DNA from: Planctomycetaceae bacterium
GTDB lineage: Bacteria; Planctomycetota; Planctomycetia; Pirellulales; Pirellulaceae
Assembly: GCA_002709225.1 (NCBI GenBank)
Contig: PAQH01000127.1
Span: 19,475-83,474 of the forward strand
Length of the DNA: 64,000 nt
Reading direction: 5' to 3'
Shown: positions 55,439 to 64,000 of the stretch, piece after piece
How the letters are laid out: each line of letters opens with the position of its first letter
Numbering within the stretch: position 1 is the first letter of the stretch
The notes under the pieces: model-generated
What the model saw: the letters and a program-made list of their open reading frames with translations, nothing else
Told to the model about the DNA's origin: nothing
Databases searched by the model: none
Translations under genes and position numbers: made by a program

Positions 55439-58400
55439 ATGGCAATCGAGGTCTCCAATTCGCGAGATTGGTCACTGGCAACCCTGGCAGTCCTGACGTT
55501 GTTCACCACGCCGATTCGGGGTGGCGAAAACGACGCGTTTTTCGAACGTCGCGTCCGCCCGCTGCTGGCGCGCCATTGTTACTCGTGTCACGGCGAACGG
55601 AAACAGGAGGGCGGACTGCGGCTGGATTCCGCCGCGGCTTTGGCACGAGGTAGCGACCGCGGGCAGGTAGTAAAACCCGGCCAGCCAGGTAAGAGCCTCC
55701 TCATGGACGCCGTCGAACGCCGTGGTGCGTTGAAAATGCCCCCGGCGCGCGCGTTGTCGAAAACCGAGATATCCATTCTGTCGCGCTGGATAACGCGAGG
55801 TGCGCCATGGCCCGCAAGCGACATCCACAAAACACGCCAGGGCCACCGCGCAGGTCCTCGCCCGCACAGGCTCTGGTCGTTCGAGCCTGTCGTGAAACCT
55901 TCGTTGCCCGCCGTGGACGATCATGCGTGGTGCGAGAATCCCGTCGACCGTTTTATTCGCAGTCGGCTGGCGGCGGTCGGGCTGACGCCCACATCTCGCC
56001 TTCCGCCAGCAGCGCTGTTGCGCCGGCTGACCCTCGATCTGAGCGGTTTACCACCGACCCTGGATGAACTCGCGCGTTTCACCCAGGATGGGGCGCCTGA
56101 TGCCTACGCGCGCGTCGTTGACCGTCTCCTGGCGTCGCCCGCCTACGGGGAACGCTGGGGGCGTCACTGGTTGGACATCGTACGGTATTGTGACTCACGA
56201 GACGCGCGCCATACAGGCCAGGCCTATGACGTAAACGAAGCCTGGCGCTACCGCGATTGGGTCGTCGACGCGTTTAACCGAGATCTTCCCTACGACGTGT
56301 TTGTGCGGCAACAGATCGCCGGTGACTGCCTTCCCGACTTGGGTTCCCAGCGGGAGGCGGCGCGTGGGCTGGCCGCCACGGGGATGCTCGTGATTGGCGA
56401 GTGGGGATCCGGTGACGCAGACGCGCGGAAGATGTACACCGACATTGTCGATGACCAGATACATGTGGTGACGCAAGCCTTCCTGGGCATTTCGCTAAGT
56501 TGTGCGAGGTGCCACGACCACAAATTCGACCCCTTTACGACACGCGACTATTACGCCATGGCTGGTATTTTCTTCAGTACGCAAGTCGCCACGCCGCGCA
56601 CCGACGCGCCCCTGATGCGAGTCCCGTTGCTGACGGTGAAGGAACGTGGCGTGCGCGCGCGGTTGCAAGCGGACGTCGCGGTCATCGAGAGGCAACTGGC
56701 GGCACTGGCAGAAAACCGACGGGCCACCCTGCGCAAACGGATTGTCAGGCATAGTTCTCGGTATTTACAAGCGACGTGGGAACTTGAGGAAAGGCGGTTG
56801 CAAGATTTTGGACGCTCGCTCAGCCCGACTGCTTTTACCACATGGTCGCATGCCAAAGGACTGGACCCCGTCGTGTTGGCGGCTTGGGATCGCGCCCTCG
56901 GCGAGCGAGTGGACCAAGGGACACTGCTGTCGGTGTGCCAAAGTGACACTCCGGTGGCGAACGTGTTTTGCTGGAAAACCCCGGCGGTGCAACCTCTCTT
57001 TTTGATCAACACCAATCGTGTGGAGGTCCGGGTTCCCGGTCGTATGGCGGCGCGTAGTGTGGCGGTGCATCCGACGCCGACCCAAGGAGTGGGTGTTGCC
57101 TGGCGCAGCCCCATCCGGGGAAAGATTCGTTTCAAGGCCCAAATTCAGGATGCACATGACGGCGGTAATGGCGTCGAATGGACACTCGAAAAGAGCCGGG
57201 GGATTGACGTGGCGACACTGCACGGCGGGGCCATCGCGCGCGGGGGCAAAGCGGTCTGCGGTGACGAGGCGCCCCCCATCGACGTGCGGGTCGGTGATCG
57301 CGTGCGTTTAATCATAACCGCCAAGGAGAACGACCATATTTGCGACCTGACGCAAGTCGACTGGGAGATCGAAGAGTTGGCGGAGCCCAGGCGGAGTTGG
57401 CGCCTCGCCAGCGATCTCGTCGACAATCCAGGGCAGGGAAACCCGCATGCGGATCGTCATGGCAATCCGGCCGTCTGGCAATTCCTCCACATGGCGCGCC
57501 GCCGCACAACACAGCGCCCGGTTTTCCGCGCACTGGAACCCTGGTTCGCCGCGGTCGCGACGTTAACACCGGCGAGGGTGGTAGCGGCCGCTGACTCCAT
57601 ACAAGCGCGTTTGCTGAATTCCGCGCCTGAGGATGAGGCGATCCGGACCTTGGCGACCTGGCTCGTGACACCTGGCGGGCTGCTCGGCAAAGAGGACCAG
57701 GTCGCGTTGACAGCCGCAGAGACGAGACAACGCGATACGCTGCAAGCGCAGCTCGCTACGCTCCAAAAACGTCTCCCGCCCGTCAACATGGCTTTGGCGG
57801 CCCGGGAAGGCGGGGTCCCCGATACGGCGCACGCGGGATTCCAGGATGTCCGCATTCACGTCCGTGGCGATTATTCCCGTCTTGGTGACCGCGTGGCCAG
57901 AGGGGTACCGGCGATTCTCGCCGGCGCGGACCCTTTCGTGATTCAACAGGGAAGCGGTCGTGTCGAGTTAGCCCACTGGATTACCAGGAAGAGCCATCCA
58001 CTCACCTCTCGGGTGTTGGTCAACCGGCTTTGGCTACATCATTTTGGCGCGGCGCTGGTGCGAACTCCGGGTGACTTTGGCAACCAGGGGACGCCCCCCA
58101 CTCATCCACGCTTGTTGGATTGGCTAGCAACCCGCTTTGTCGCGGCTGAATGGTCCATCAAGTCGCTGCAACGGCAGTTGGTAATGTCCGCGACGTACCA
58201 ACAAAGCGCGGGTAGCCTGAACCGTTTGCTCGACCGGAAGGCACGTGAGCTTGATCCCGACAACCTCTGGTGGGGTCGCGTCGAGAGTCGCCGCCTGGAA
58301 GTCGAGGCGATTCGCGACTCACTGCTGGTAGCAGCGGGCGTTCTCGATCGGCGTATGGGCGGGCCCTCCGCACCGCGGTACCCGGGGGGATACTCTCGCA

Positions 58401-58807
58401 CGGAACGCAAGACTGCGGTGTTTTCGAGCCGGCGACGGGCGCTCTACCTGATGACCATACGCGGTGAATCGAACGATGGACCGTTCGTCTTGGACGCCGC
58501 CGATCCCAACCGGATCGTCCATCAACGGAGCATATCGACCACTGCGCCCCAGGCCTTGTTGCTGCTGAACGACCCCTTCATCCGCGAACTCGCCGAGGCG
58601 TTGTCACGACGGATACGCGGAAGTGCCGAGCGGGACCCAAATGCGCGGATCCACAAGCTCTACAAACTGTTGTATGGTCGTGCGCCGCGTCAGCGGGAAC
58701 TCACCGCCGCACGCCTGTTTCTAGACGCGCGTGGCGCGGATCCTGGGCGCTGGGACGATTATTGCCACGCTCTGATGTGCACCAACGAATTGATCTACCG
58801 CAATTGA
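55439..58807 (+). CDS. PSCyt1-DUF1549-DUF1553 protein
   Basis: CYSCHGERKQEGGLRLDS; LDLSGLPPTLDE; SCARCHDHKFDPF; NRLWLHHFGAALVRTPGDFG. Confidence 0.93.
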   Translation: MAIEVSNSRDWSLATLAVLTLFTTPIRGGENDAFFERRVRPLLARHCYSCHGERKQEGGLRLDSAAALARGSDRGQVVKPGQPGKSLLMDAVERRGALKMPPARALSKTEISILSRWITRGAPWPASDIHKTRQGHRAGPRPHRLWSFEPVVKPSLPAVDDHAWCENPVDRFIRSRLAAVGLTPTSRLPPAALLRRLTLDLSGLPPTLDELARFTQDGAPDAYARVVDRLLASPAYGERWGRHWLDIVRYCDSRDARHTGQAYDVNEAWRYRDWVVDAFNRDLPYDVFVRQQIAGDCLPDLGSQREAARGLAATGMLVIGEWGSGDADARKMYTDIVDDQIHVVTQAFLGISLSCARCHDHKFDPFTTRDYYAMAGIFFSTQVATPRTDAPLMRVPLLTVKERGVRARLQADVAVIERQLAALAENRRATLRKRIVRHSSRYLQATWELEERRLQDFGRSLSPTAFTTWSHAKGLDPVVLAAWDRALGERVDQGTLLSVCQSDTPVANVFCWKTPAVQPLFLINTNRVEVRVPGRMAARSVAVHPTPTQGVGVAWRSPIRGKIRFKAQIQDAHDGGNGVEWTLEKSRGIDVATLHGGAIARGGKAVCGDEAPPIDVRVGDRVRLIITAKENDHICDLTQVDWEIEELAEPRRSWRLASDLVDNPGQGNPHADRHGNPAVWQFLHMARRRTTQRPVFRALEPWFAAVATLTPARVVAAADSIQARLLNSAPEDEAIRTLATWLVTPGGLLGKEDQVALTAAETRQRDTLQAQLATLQKRLPPVNMALAAREGGVPDTAHAGFQDVRIHVRGDYSRLGDRVARGVPAILAGADPFVIQQGSGRVELAHWITRKSHPLTSRVLVNRLWLHHFGAALVRTPGDFGNQGTPPTHPRLLDWLATRFVAAEWSIKSLQRQLVMSATYQQSAGSLNRLLDRKARELDPDNLWWGRVESRRLEVEAIRDSLLVAAGVLDRRMGGPSAPRYPGGYSRTERKTAVFSSRRRALYLMTIRGESNDGPFVLDAADPNRIVHQRSISTTAPQALLLLNDPFIRELAEALSRRIRGSAERDPNARIHKLYKLLYGRAPRQRELTAARLFLDARGADPGRWDDYCHALMCTNELIYRN

Positions 58808-58854
58808 TGTATGTCGCGATTTCGACGGGCTAAAGCCTCGTGGCGGGAGAAATT

Positions 58855-60246
58855 ATGAGGAACTCTTCACGGCGCAAGTTTCTGGTCCAGTGCGGAAACG
58901 GGGCCGGCGCATTGGGATTGGCATCGCTCCTGGCGAACACCACCGGTGTTTTCGCCGCGCGCGGGGCCGCGCCTCATCATCGAGTACGCGCCAAACGATT
59001 AATCTTTCTATTCATGGCTGGCGGTCCCTCGCATGTCGATTTGTTTGACCCCAAACCCAAGCTGGACCAGTACGACGGCCAACCCGCACCGTTCCGATTG
59101 CCCGACCTCGAGCGTACGGCACCGGGAAATGTGCAACGGTCTCCGTTTCGATTTTCCCGTCACGGTGATTCCGGGATCGCGGTGAGCGAGTTGTTCCCGC
59201 AGGTCGCACAGAGGGTCGATGACCTGTGTGTCATACGTTCGATGGTGGCGGACAATATCAACCATAATGGCGCGTGTTTGCAGATGAATACCGGCGAGCA
59301 AACGTTTTCTCGCCCGAGCCTGGGCTCGTGGTTGCTGTACGGTCTGGGAACGGAGACGCAGGACTTGCCGGGATTTGTGGTGGTTGCTCCTAACCAGCCC
59401 GCCCAGGGAACGCCGTTGTGGGATTCCAGTTTTTTGCCCGCGGCATATCAGGGTACTTGTGTCACGGATCTCGCGCAGCCCATCAAACATTTGAACGATC
59501 CGACGGGCCGCCGCCGCGACCAAAGGAAAACTTTGGACCTGATATTGAAACTGAACCAATTGCATCGTGAAACGTCGCCAGCTGGCGACGAACTGGATGC
59601 TCGGATCGCGTCGTTTGAGCTGGCTTTCCGCATGCAGTCCGCGGCGCCTGAGGCATTTGACCTGACTGCCGAAACCGCTGGCACCCACCGACTATACGGG
59701 ATCGACGATGTCGTCACCCGTACCTTTGGTGAACAATGTCTGTTGGCCCGCCGCCTAGTCGAGCGGGGTGTACGCGTGGTTCAACTGTATCACAATCGGT
59801 CTTCAACCCATTCCGGATGCCAGATCTGGGATCAACACGGCAACCTGAAGGAGGGACTGGAGGCAAATTGCGCGGCGAGCGACCAACCCATCGCCGCGTT
59901 GTTGACCGACTTGAAACAGCGCGGGCTACTGGACGAGACGTTGGTGATCTGGGGTGGCGAATTTGGGAGAACTCCCACGGCCGAGGGTACCAATGGTCGA
60001 GAACACCATCCATTCGGCTTTACAATGTGGCTTGCCGGTGGAGGCGTGAAGGGGGGCCAGGCATACGGTGCCACGGACGAATTCGGTTGGTATGCGGAAC
60101 AGGATCGAGTCCACGTGCACGATCTTCACGCGACAATCCTGCACCTGATGGGACTCGATCATGAACGTTTGACCTGGCGCCACGCGGGTCGCGACTTCCG
60201 TTTGACCGACGTGCACGGGAACGTCGTCAGAGACATACTGGCCTGA
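58855..60246 (+). CDS. DUF1501 protein (paired type)
   Basis: SRRKFLVQCG; MAGGPSHVDLFDPKP; GGEFGRTP; C-terminus LMGLDHERLTWRHAGRDFRLTDVHG. Confidence 0.93.
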   Translation: MRNSSRRKFLVQCGNGAGALGLASLLANTTGVFAARGAAPHHRVRAKRLIFLFMAGGPSHVDLFDPKPKLDQYDGQPAPFRLPDLERTAPGNVQRSPFRFSRHGDSGIAVSELFPQVAQRVDDLCVIRSMVADNINHNGACLQMNTGEQTFSRPSLGSWLLYGLGTETQDLPGFVVVAPNQPAQGTPLWDSSFLPAAYQGTCVTDLAQPIKHLNDPTGRRRDQRKTLDLILKLNQLHRETSPAGDELDARIASFELAFRMQSAAPEAFDLTAETAGTHRLYGIDDVVTRTFGEQCLLARRLVERGVRVVQLYHNRSSTHSGCQIWDQHGNLKEGLEANCAASDQPIAALLTDLKQRGLLDETLVIWGGEFGRTPTAEGTNGREHHPFGFTMWLAGGGVKGGQAYGATDEFGWYAEQDRVHVHDLHATILHLMGLDHERLTWRHAGRDFRLTDVHGNVVRDILA

Positions 60247-60629
60247 ACATCACGCCCAGACCTGAGTTCTCAGTGAAGGTCAGATCGGGAGCGGCACCGC
60301 TGACCTCGGTTCACCGTGGCCAATGCCAGATGGGACGATGCGGTGCGTCCGCGAATCGACGAATCAAACTGCCAGCCACGCTGGTGATGGGTGGCAAAAA
60401 TCGCCGCTGGAATGCCGCCCAGCCAGCGGTCGGCCCGTTGCGTCACAGAGTCGCCCCACCTGGTGCGCCTCTTCAGGAAACACGGGTGTCTGGATGTAGT
60501 TGGCCTCGGTCTGGTCATCGGTACACGCGGGCGTAGCAATCGAACTTGTGTTGGCGGAGGTGTTATCGCCTATACTAGGAGGCGTGGCTTTCCCTCGCTC
60601 GTTTCACCCTTGCACTCCCCTACACGCAC

Positions 60630-62054
60630 ATGCAGATGCGGCACACCAAGTTGACCACGCGGCGCGACCTGGTGCAGGCCGGTTCCCTCGGCCTACTTGG
60701 CATCACCCTGCCGAAGCTCCTCGCCACGGCCGCCGCGCAGGGCTTGCGGCCAGGTGCGGCGCGATCGTGTATTGTTTTCTTCTTGGATGGAGGTCCGGCG
60801 CAGCAGGATATGTGGGACATGAAACCCACCGCGCCCGCCGAGGTGCGTGGCGCGTTTTCGCCCATTTCTACGCGTGTTCCCGGCCTTCAGGTCTGTGAGC
60901 ACATACCGTTAGTCGCGCAGCAGATGCATCATCTGGCGTTGGTTCGCTCCGTCACACACGACGTAATGGTGCACAGCGCTGCGACTTACTACATGCTTAC
61001 GGGTCGGCATCCGACCAACAATGGGTCATTGATTATCAAGGAACAACCTGGGAACTTCCCTCCCTACGGCTCGGTAGTCGCCCAGCGCAGGCCACTCGCC
61101 GACCTGCCGGAATTTGTCCATTTGCCCGATATTATGTGGGATGCTGGGCACGATCTTCCCGGACAGCGGGCCGGGTTTTTGGGTTCGAATTACGACCCGT
61201 TGGTAGCCGGCGATCCCAGCGTTCCGGCCTATCGCATTCCGGGGCTGGAACTTCCCAGTGACGTTTCACGATCACGATTCTCCCGCCGACACGATTTACT
61301 CTCGCTCTTGGATCGGACGGCGGATGGCAGGCTTCAGCTCGATGATTTCGCAGCGCTTGACGGACACAAGGAAAAGGCATTCGCCCTGTTGGCAACACAA
61401 CGCACACGCAAGGCCTTCGATTTGGTACAGGAACCCCGCAAAACACGAGAACGGTATGGACTGGGCCTGCCAGCCGGCCAAACGAGGAAAACCGGCGCGC
61501 GGAATTTTGGGGGACTTCCCCACCTGGGACAAAGTTTGTTGCTGACGCGGCGTCTGATCGAAGCGGGTGTTCGGCTAGTTACGGTATCGTCAGGTCGCCG
61601 CCGTGATTCGGCGTGGGATGGGCACCTCCGGCACTACCCAATCCTGAAGAAGTCGTTGCTCCCTTATTTCGACCGTGCGTTTTCCGCATTGTTGCAGGAT
61701 CTCAGTGAACGCGGTTTGTTCGATGAGACGTTACTGGTCGTAATGGGGGAATTTGGGCGGACACCAAAACTGGGCCAGATCACTGTGGGGACCGCCGATG
61801 CTGGTGGACGCGATCACTGGTCACACTGCTACACGGTCATGCTGGGGGGCGCCGGGATCCAGGGTGGCGCCCTCTACGGGAGTTCGGATGCTCACGCGGC
61901 CTATCCAGCCAGTGACCCAGTGTCGCCGGAAGACATCGCGGCGACGATTTATTACGCGCTGGGGTTGGATCCGAAGTCGAACATCGTTGACCCCTTGGGA
62001 CGGCCCCACGCTCTGACTTTGGGGAAACCGTTGACACGCCTTTTTTCCTCTTAG
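60630..62054 (+). CDS. DUF1501 protein (unpaired type)
   Basis: TRRDLVQAG; LDGGPAQQDMWDMKP; MGEFGRTPKLGQI; GRDHWSHCYT. Confidence 0.92.
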   Translation: MQMRHTKLTTRRDLVQAGSLGLLGITLPKLLATAAAQGLRPGAARSCIVFFLDGGPAQQDMWDMKPTAPAEVRGAFSPISTRVPGLQVCEHIPLVAQQMHHLALVRSVTHDVMVHSAATYYMLTGRHPTNNGSLIIKEQPGNFPPYGSVVAQRRPLADLPEFVHLPDIMWDAGHDLPGQRAGFLGSNYDPLVAGDPSVPAYRIPGLELPSDVSRSRFSRRHDLLSLLDRTADGRLQLDDFAALDGHKEKAFALLATQRTRKAFDLVQEPRKTRERYGLGLPAGQTRKTGARNFGGLPHLGQSLLLTRRLIEAGVRLVTVSSGRRRDSAWDGHLRHYPILKKSLLPYFDRAFSALLQDLSERGLFDETLLVVMGEFGRTPKLGQITVGTADAGGRDHWSHCYTVMLGGAGIQGGALYGSSDAHAAYPASDPVSPEDIAATIYYALGLDPKSNIVDPLGRPHALTLGKPLTRLFSS

Positions 62055-62195
62055 TTCACGCCCGTCGGGAAGAAACTCGACCGGCGGGCCCGTTGGCGCT
62101 GTATCCGCGTAGCCCCGCCAGGTTAGAATAGTTATGTTACGCATCAAGCGATGAGGAGTGACGGCACCCGCCACCAGGTCTCCAGGAGCAGACGA

Positions 62196-63677
62196 ATGCG
62201 CCCAAATAATGGCGTTTGGCGACACGTACCAGTCTCACGACGTACCGCGGTCCAAGCTGGTGCGTTGGGGCTTCTGGGCCTGGGTACGAACCATCTTGGC
62301 GCCCTGCGAGCCGCGGACAGTCAGGACACTGGCCCAGGAGCCGGGTCCGCGAAAACGGTTCTCTACATCTTTCTCTCGGGTGGGCTCGCCCAGCACGAGA
62401 GTTTCGATCTCAAACCCGCCGCACCCGACGGGATACGAGGCGAATTCCAGCCGATTCAGACAGCCACACCAGGGATTCACATCTCAGAGCACCTTCCCGG
62501 TCTGGCCCAGCGGAGCGAGCGGTGGGCGTTGGTGCGTTCCTTGACGCACCCGACGAATGGGCACACGTTAGGGCATTACTACATGCTCACTGGCCGTTCG
62601 ACGACCCCCACCGGTTTCAAAGGCGACCGCGTTCCCCGTCCTACGGATTGGCCGTCGATCATGTCGGTCGCCGGGGATGCCGTCACACCACCTCAGAACA
62701 ACCTCCCGCCCGCCATCGTGCTCCCGGAACGGCTGGTGCATTGGCAGGGTGGTACCATTCCCGGCAATTATGGCGGCCAAATGGGGGCGCAGCACGATCC
62801 CTATTTCATCGAAGCGTCACCCTACGGAAATCCTTTATGGCGCGGCGCGTACCCTGGCTATTCGCTTTCCGATTCCAGCCGTAATCCTCCCAAACACCCA
62901 GACGCGCGCGAATTTCAGGCGCCTAGCCTGACGCTGCCCGTCGGCCTCACGCGCGGGCGTTTAGACGTCCGCAGACGGTTATTACATGAATTAGATGGCC
63001 AGAGGCAAGCCTTGGCCGAGCACGCGGAAGCGGCTGCGTTTGACCGTCAACGGGGCTCCGCGATTGCGATGCTGACGGATCCCAAAATTCGCCATGCGTT
63101 TGATGTCACCCGAGCCGCACCGAAAGTACAAGAGCGCTATGGCGCCAATAGTTTTGGCTGGTCGTTGCTGATGGCGTATCGCCTGACCGAAGCCGGAGTT
63201 CCTTTAATTCAGGTAAACTTGGGAAATAACGAAACATGGGACACTCACGGTGACGCGTTCTCGCGTCTGAAAGAGAAACTCTTCCCACCCACGGACCGGG
63301 CATTGTGCGCGCTGCTTGACGACCTCGAGGCCAGCGGCTTGCTGGACACTACGATGATTGTCATGGCGGGCGAATTTGGCCGGACACCCAAATTATCCAC
63401 CCTGGATAAAGTTTTCTTCAAGCCTGGTCGCGACCATTGGGGCGCCGTTCAGAGTGCTTTTTTTGCCGGTGGTGGCATACGCGGTGGAACGGTGGTCGGC
63501 TCCTCAGACGCGATCGGAGCGTACCCCGACGCAGACCCGCAACGACCCGAAAACATGGCTGCCACGATGTATCACGCACTGGGAATTCCGCATACGGCCG
63601 CCTGGAAAGATGAGCTGGAACGTCCTCACCAGATCTATCACGCTGATCCGATTCACGCATTACTGGCAGGTGTGTAG
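62196..63677 (+). CDS. DUF1501 protein (unpaired type)
   Basis: SRRTAVQAG; LSGGLAQHESFDLKP; AGEFGRTPKLST; GRDHWGAVQ. Confidence 0.92.
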   Translation: MRPNNGVWRHVPVSRRTAVQAGALGLLGLGTNHLGALRAADSQDTGPGAGSAKTVLYIFLSGGLAQHESFDLKPAAPDGIRGEFQPIQTATPGIHISEHLPGLAQRSERWALVRSLTHPTNGHTLGHYYMLTGRSTTPTGFKGDRVPRPTDWPSIMSVAGDAVTPPQNNLPPAIVLPERLVHWQGGTIPGNYGGQMGAQHDPYFIEASPYGNPLWRGAYPGYSLSDSSRNPPKHPDAREFQAPSLTLPVGLTRGRLDVRRRLLHELDGQRQALAEHAEAAAFDRQRGSAIAMLTDPKIRHAFDVTRAAPKVQERYGANSFGWSLLMAYRLTEAGVPLIQVNLGNNETWDTHGDAFSRLKEKLFPPTDRALCALLDDLEASGLLDTTMIVMAGEFGRTPKLSTLDKVFFKPGRDHWGAVQSAFFAGGGIRGGTVVGSSDAIGAYPDADPQRPENMAATMYHALGIPHTAAWKDELERPHQIYHADPIHALLAGV

Positions 63678-63918
63678 CGCGGCGCAGGACGGTTTCAGGG
63701 CAAGATTGGCCAAGGGCAGGCGATTTGGGGAACATGCGACACATAGGGGGCTTTAGCTGCGTGCTCCACTTCGCCCATTGGCAGGCGCCCTGGCGCCCGC
63801 ATTGGCGGAATGAATCTGTAAATCAAGGCAGGAACGCCACGATAACGGTTGACATCCGCTTACCCTCTCAATAATTTATCGGTTTCCACTCCCCGCCCTT
63901 CAGTTGAAAGGAATCTCG

Positions 63919-64000
63919 ATGGCAGCCAAGACAGCGGCACAGAAGCCGATGACAAAAACGGAAATCCTCAATGCATTGGCTGAGGGAACTGGCTTGAGTA
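63919..64000 (+). CDS. HU/IHF-family DNA-binding protein, N-terminus only (runs off window)
   Basis: ATG after gaaagga RBS; MAAKTAAQKPMTKTEILNALAEGTGLS resembles the HU N-terminal helix. Confidence 0.65.
   Translation, partial: MAAKTAAQKPMTKTEILNALAEGTGLS

Noticed and set aside
60247-60629. Short ORFs in the 383-bp gap between two DUF1501 genes
   Set aside because: No RBS, conserved motif or plausible composition; more likely untranslated or regulatory DNA.
1-64000. Prophage, transposon or integrative element
   Set aside because: No integrase, transposase, phage structural gene or terminal repeats recognised; gene content looks like ordinary planctomycete chromosome.

Overview
This 64 kb window looks like a planctomycete-type chromosome segment: GC-rich, densely coding, with no rRNA, tRNA, CRISPR, integrase or transposase recognised. 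Its main feature is a concentration of planctomycete-signature exported proteins: nine DUF1501 proteins, all with twin-arginine-like N-termini, and four DUF1549/DUF1553 (PSCyt2/PSD1) proteins, two of which also carry an N-terminal PSCyt1 haem motif. All four DUF1549/1553 genes are followed directly, on the same strand, by a DUF1501 gene. The other five DUF1501 genes are unpaired and differ from the paired ones in their C-terminal sequence. Other genes include a phosphatase-like/methyltransferase fusion, an epimerase, a stand-alone HEAGH peptidase, an alpha/beta hydrolase, a DTW-domain protein with an unexplained C-terminal half, a Kelch protein, an exported PPP-type phosphatase, DUF4159, FG-GAP, an SF2 helicase, a CotH-ankyrin fusion, an ankyrin-acyltransferase fusion, an LRR lipoprotein, a ceramidase, a sialate esterase-like protein, a double-cupin/SMP-30 protein, a phytanoyl-CoA dioxygenase, an NHL propeller, an SF1 helicase and the start of an HU-like gene. 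The best leads are: (a) DUF1501 C-terminal type tracking with pairing; (b) exchangeable modules between DUF1549 and DUF1553; (c) a shared ankyrin-capping module in two unrelated membrane or secreted proteins; (d) a six-copy 20-bp minisatellite in a divergent intergenic region; (e) a likely 1-nt lesion that disrupts a signal peptide. All family calls come from reading motifs; no database search was run.
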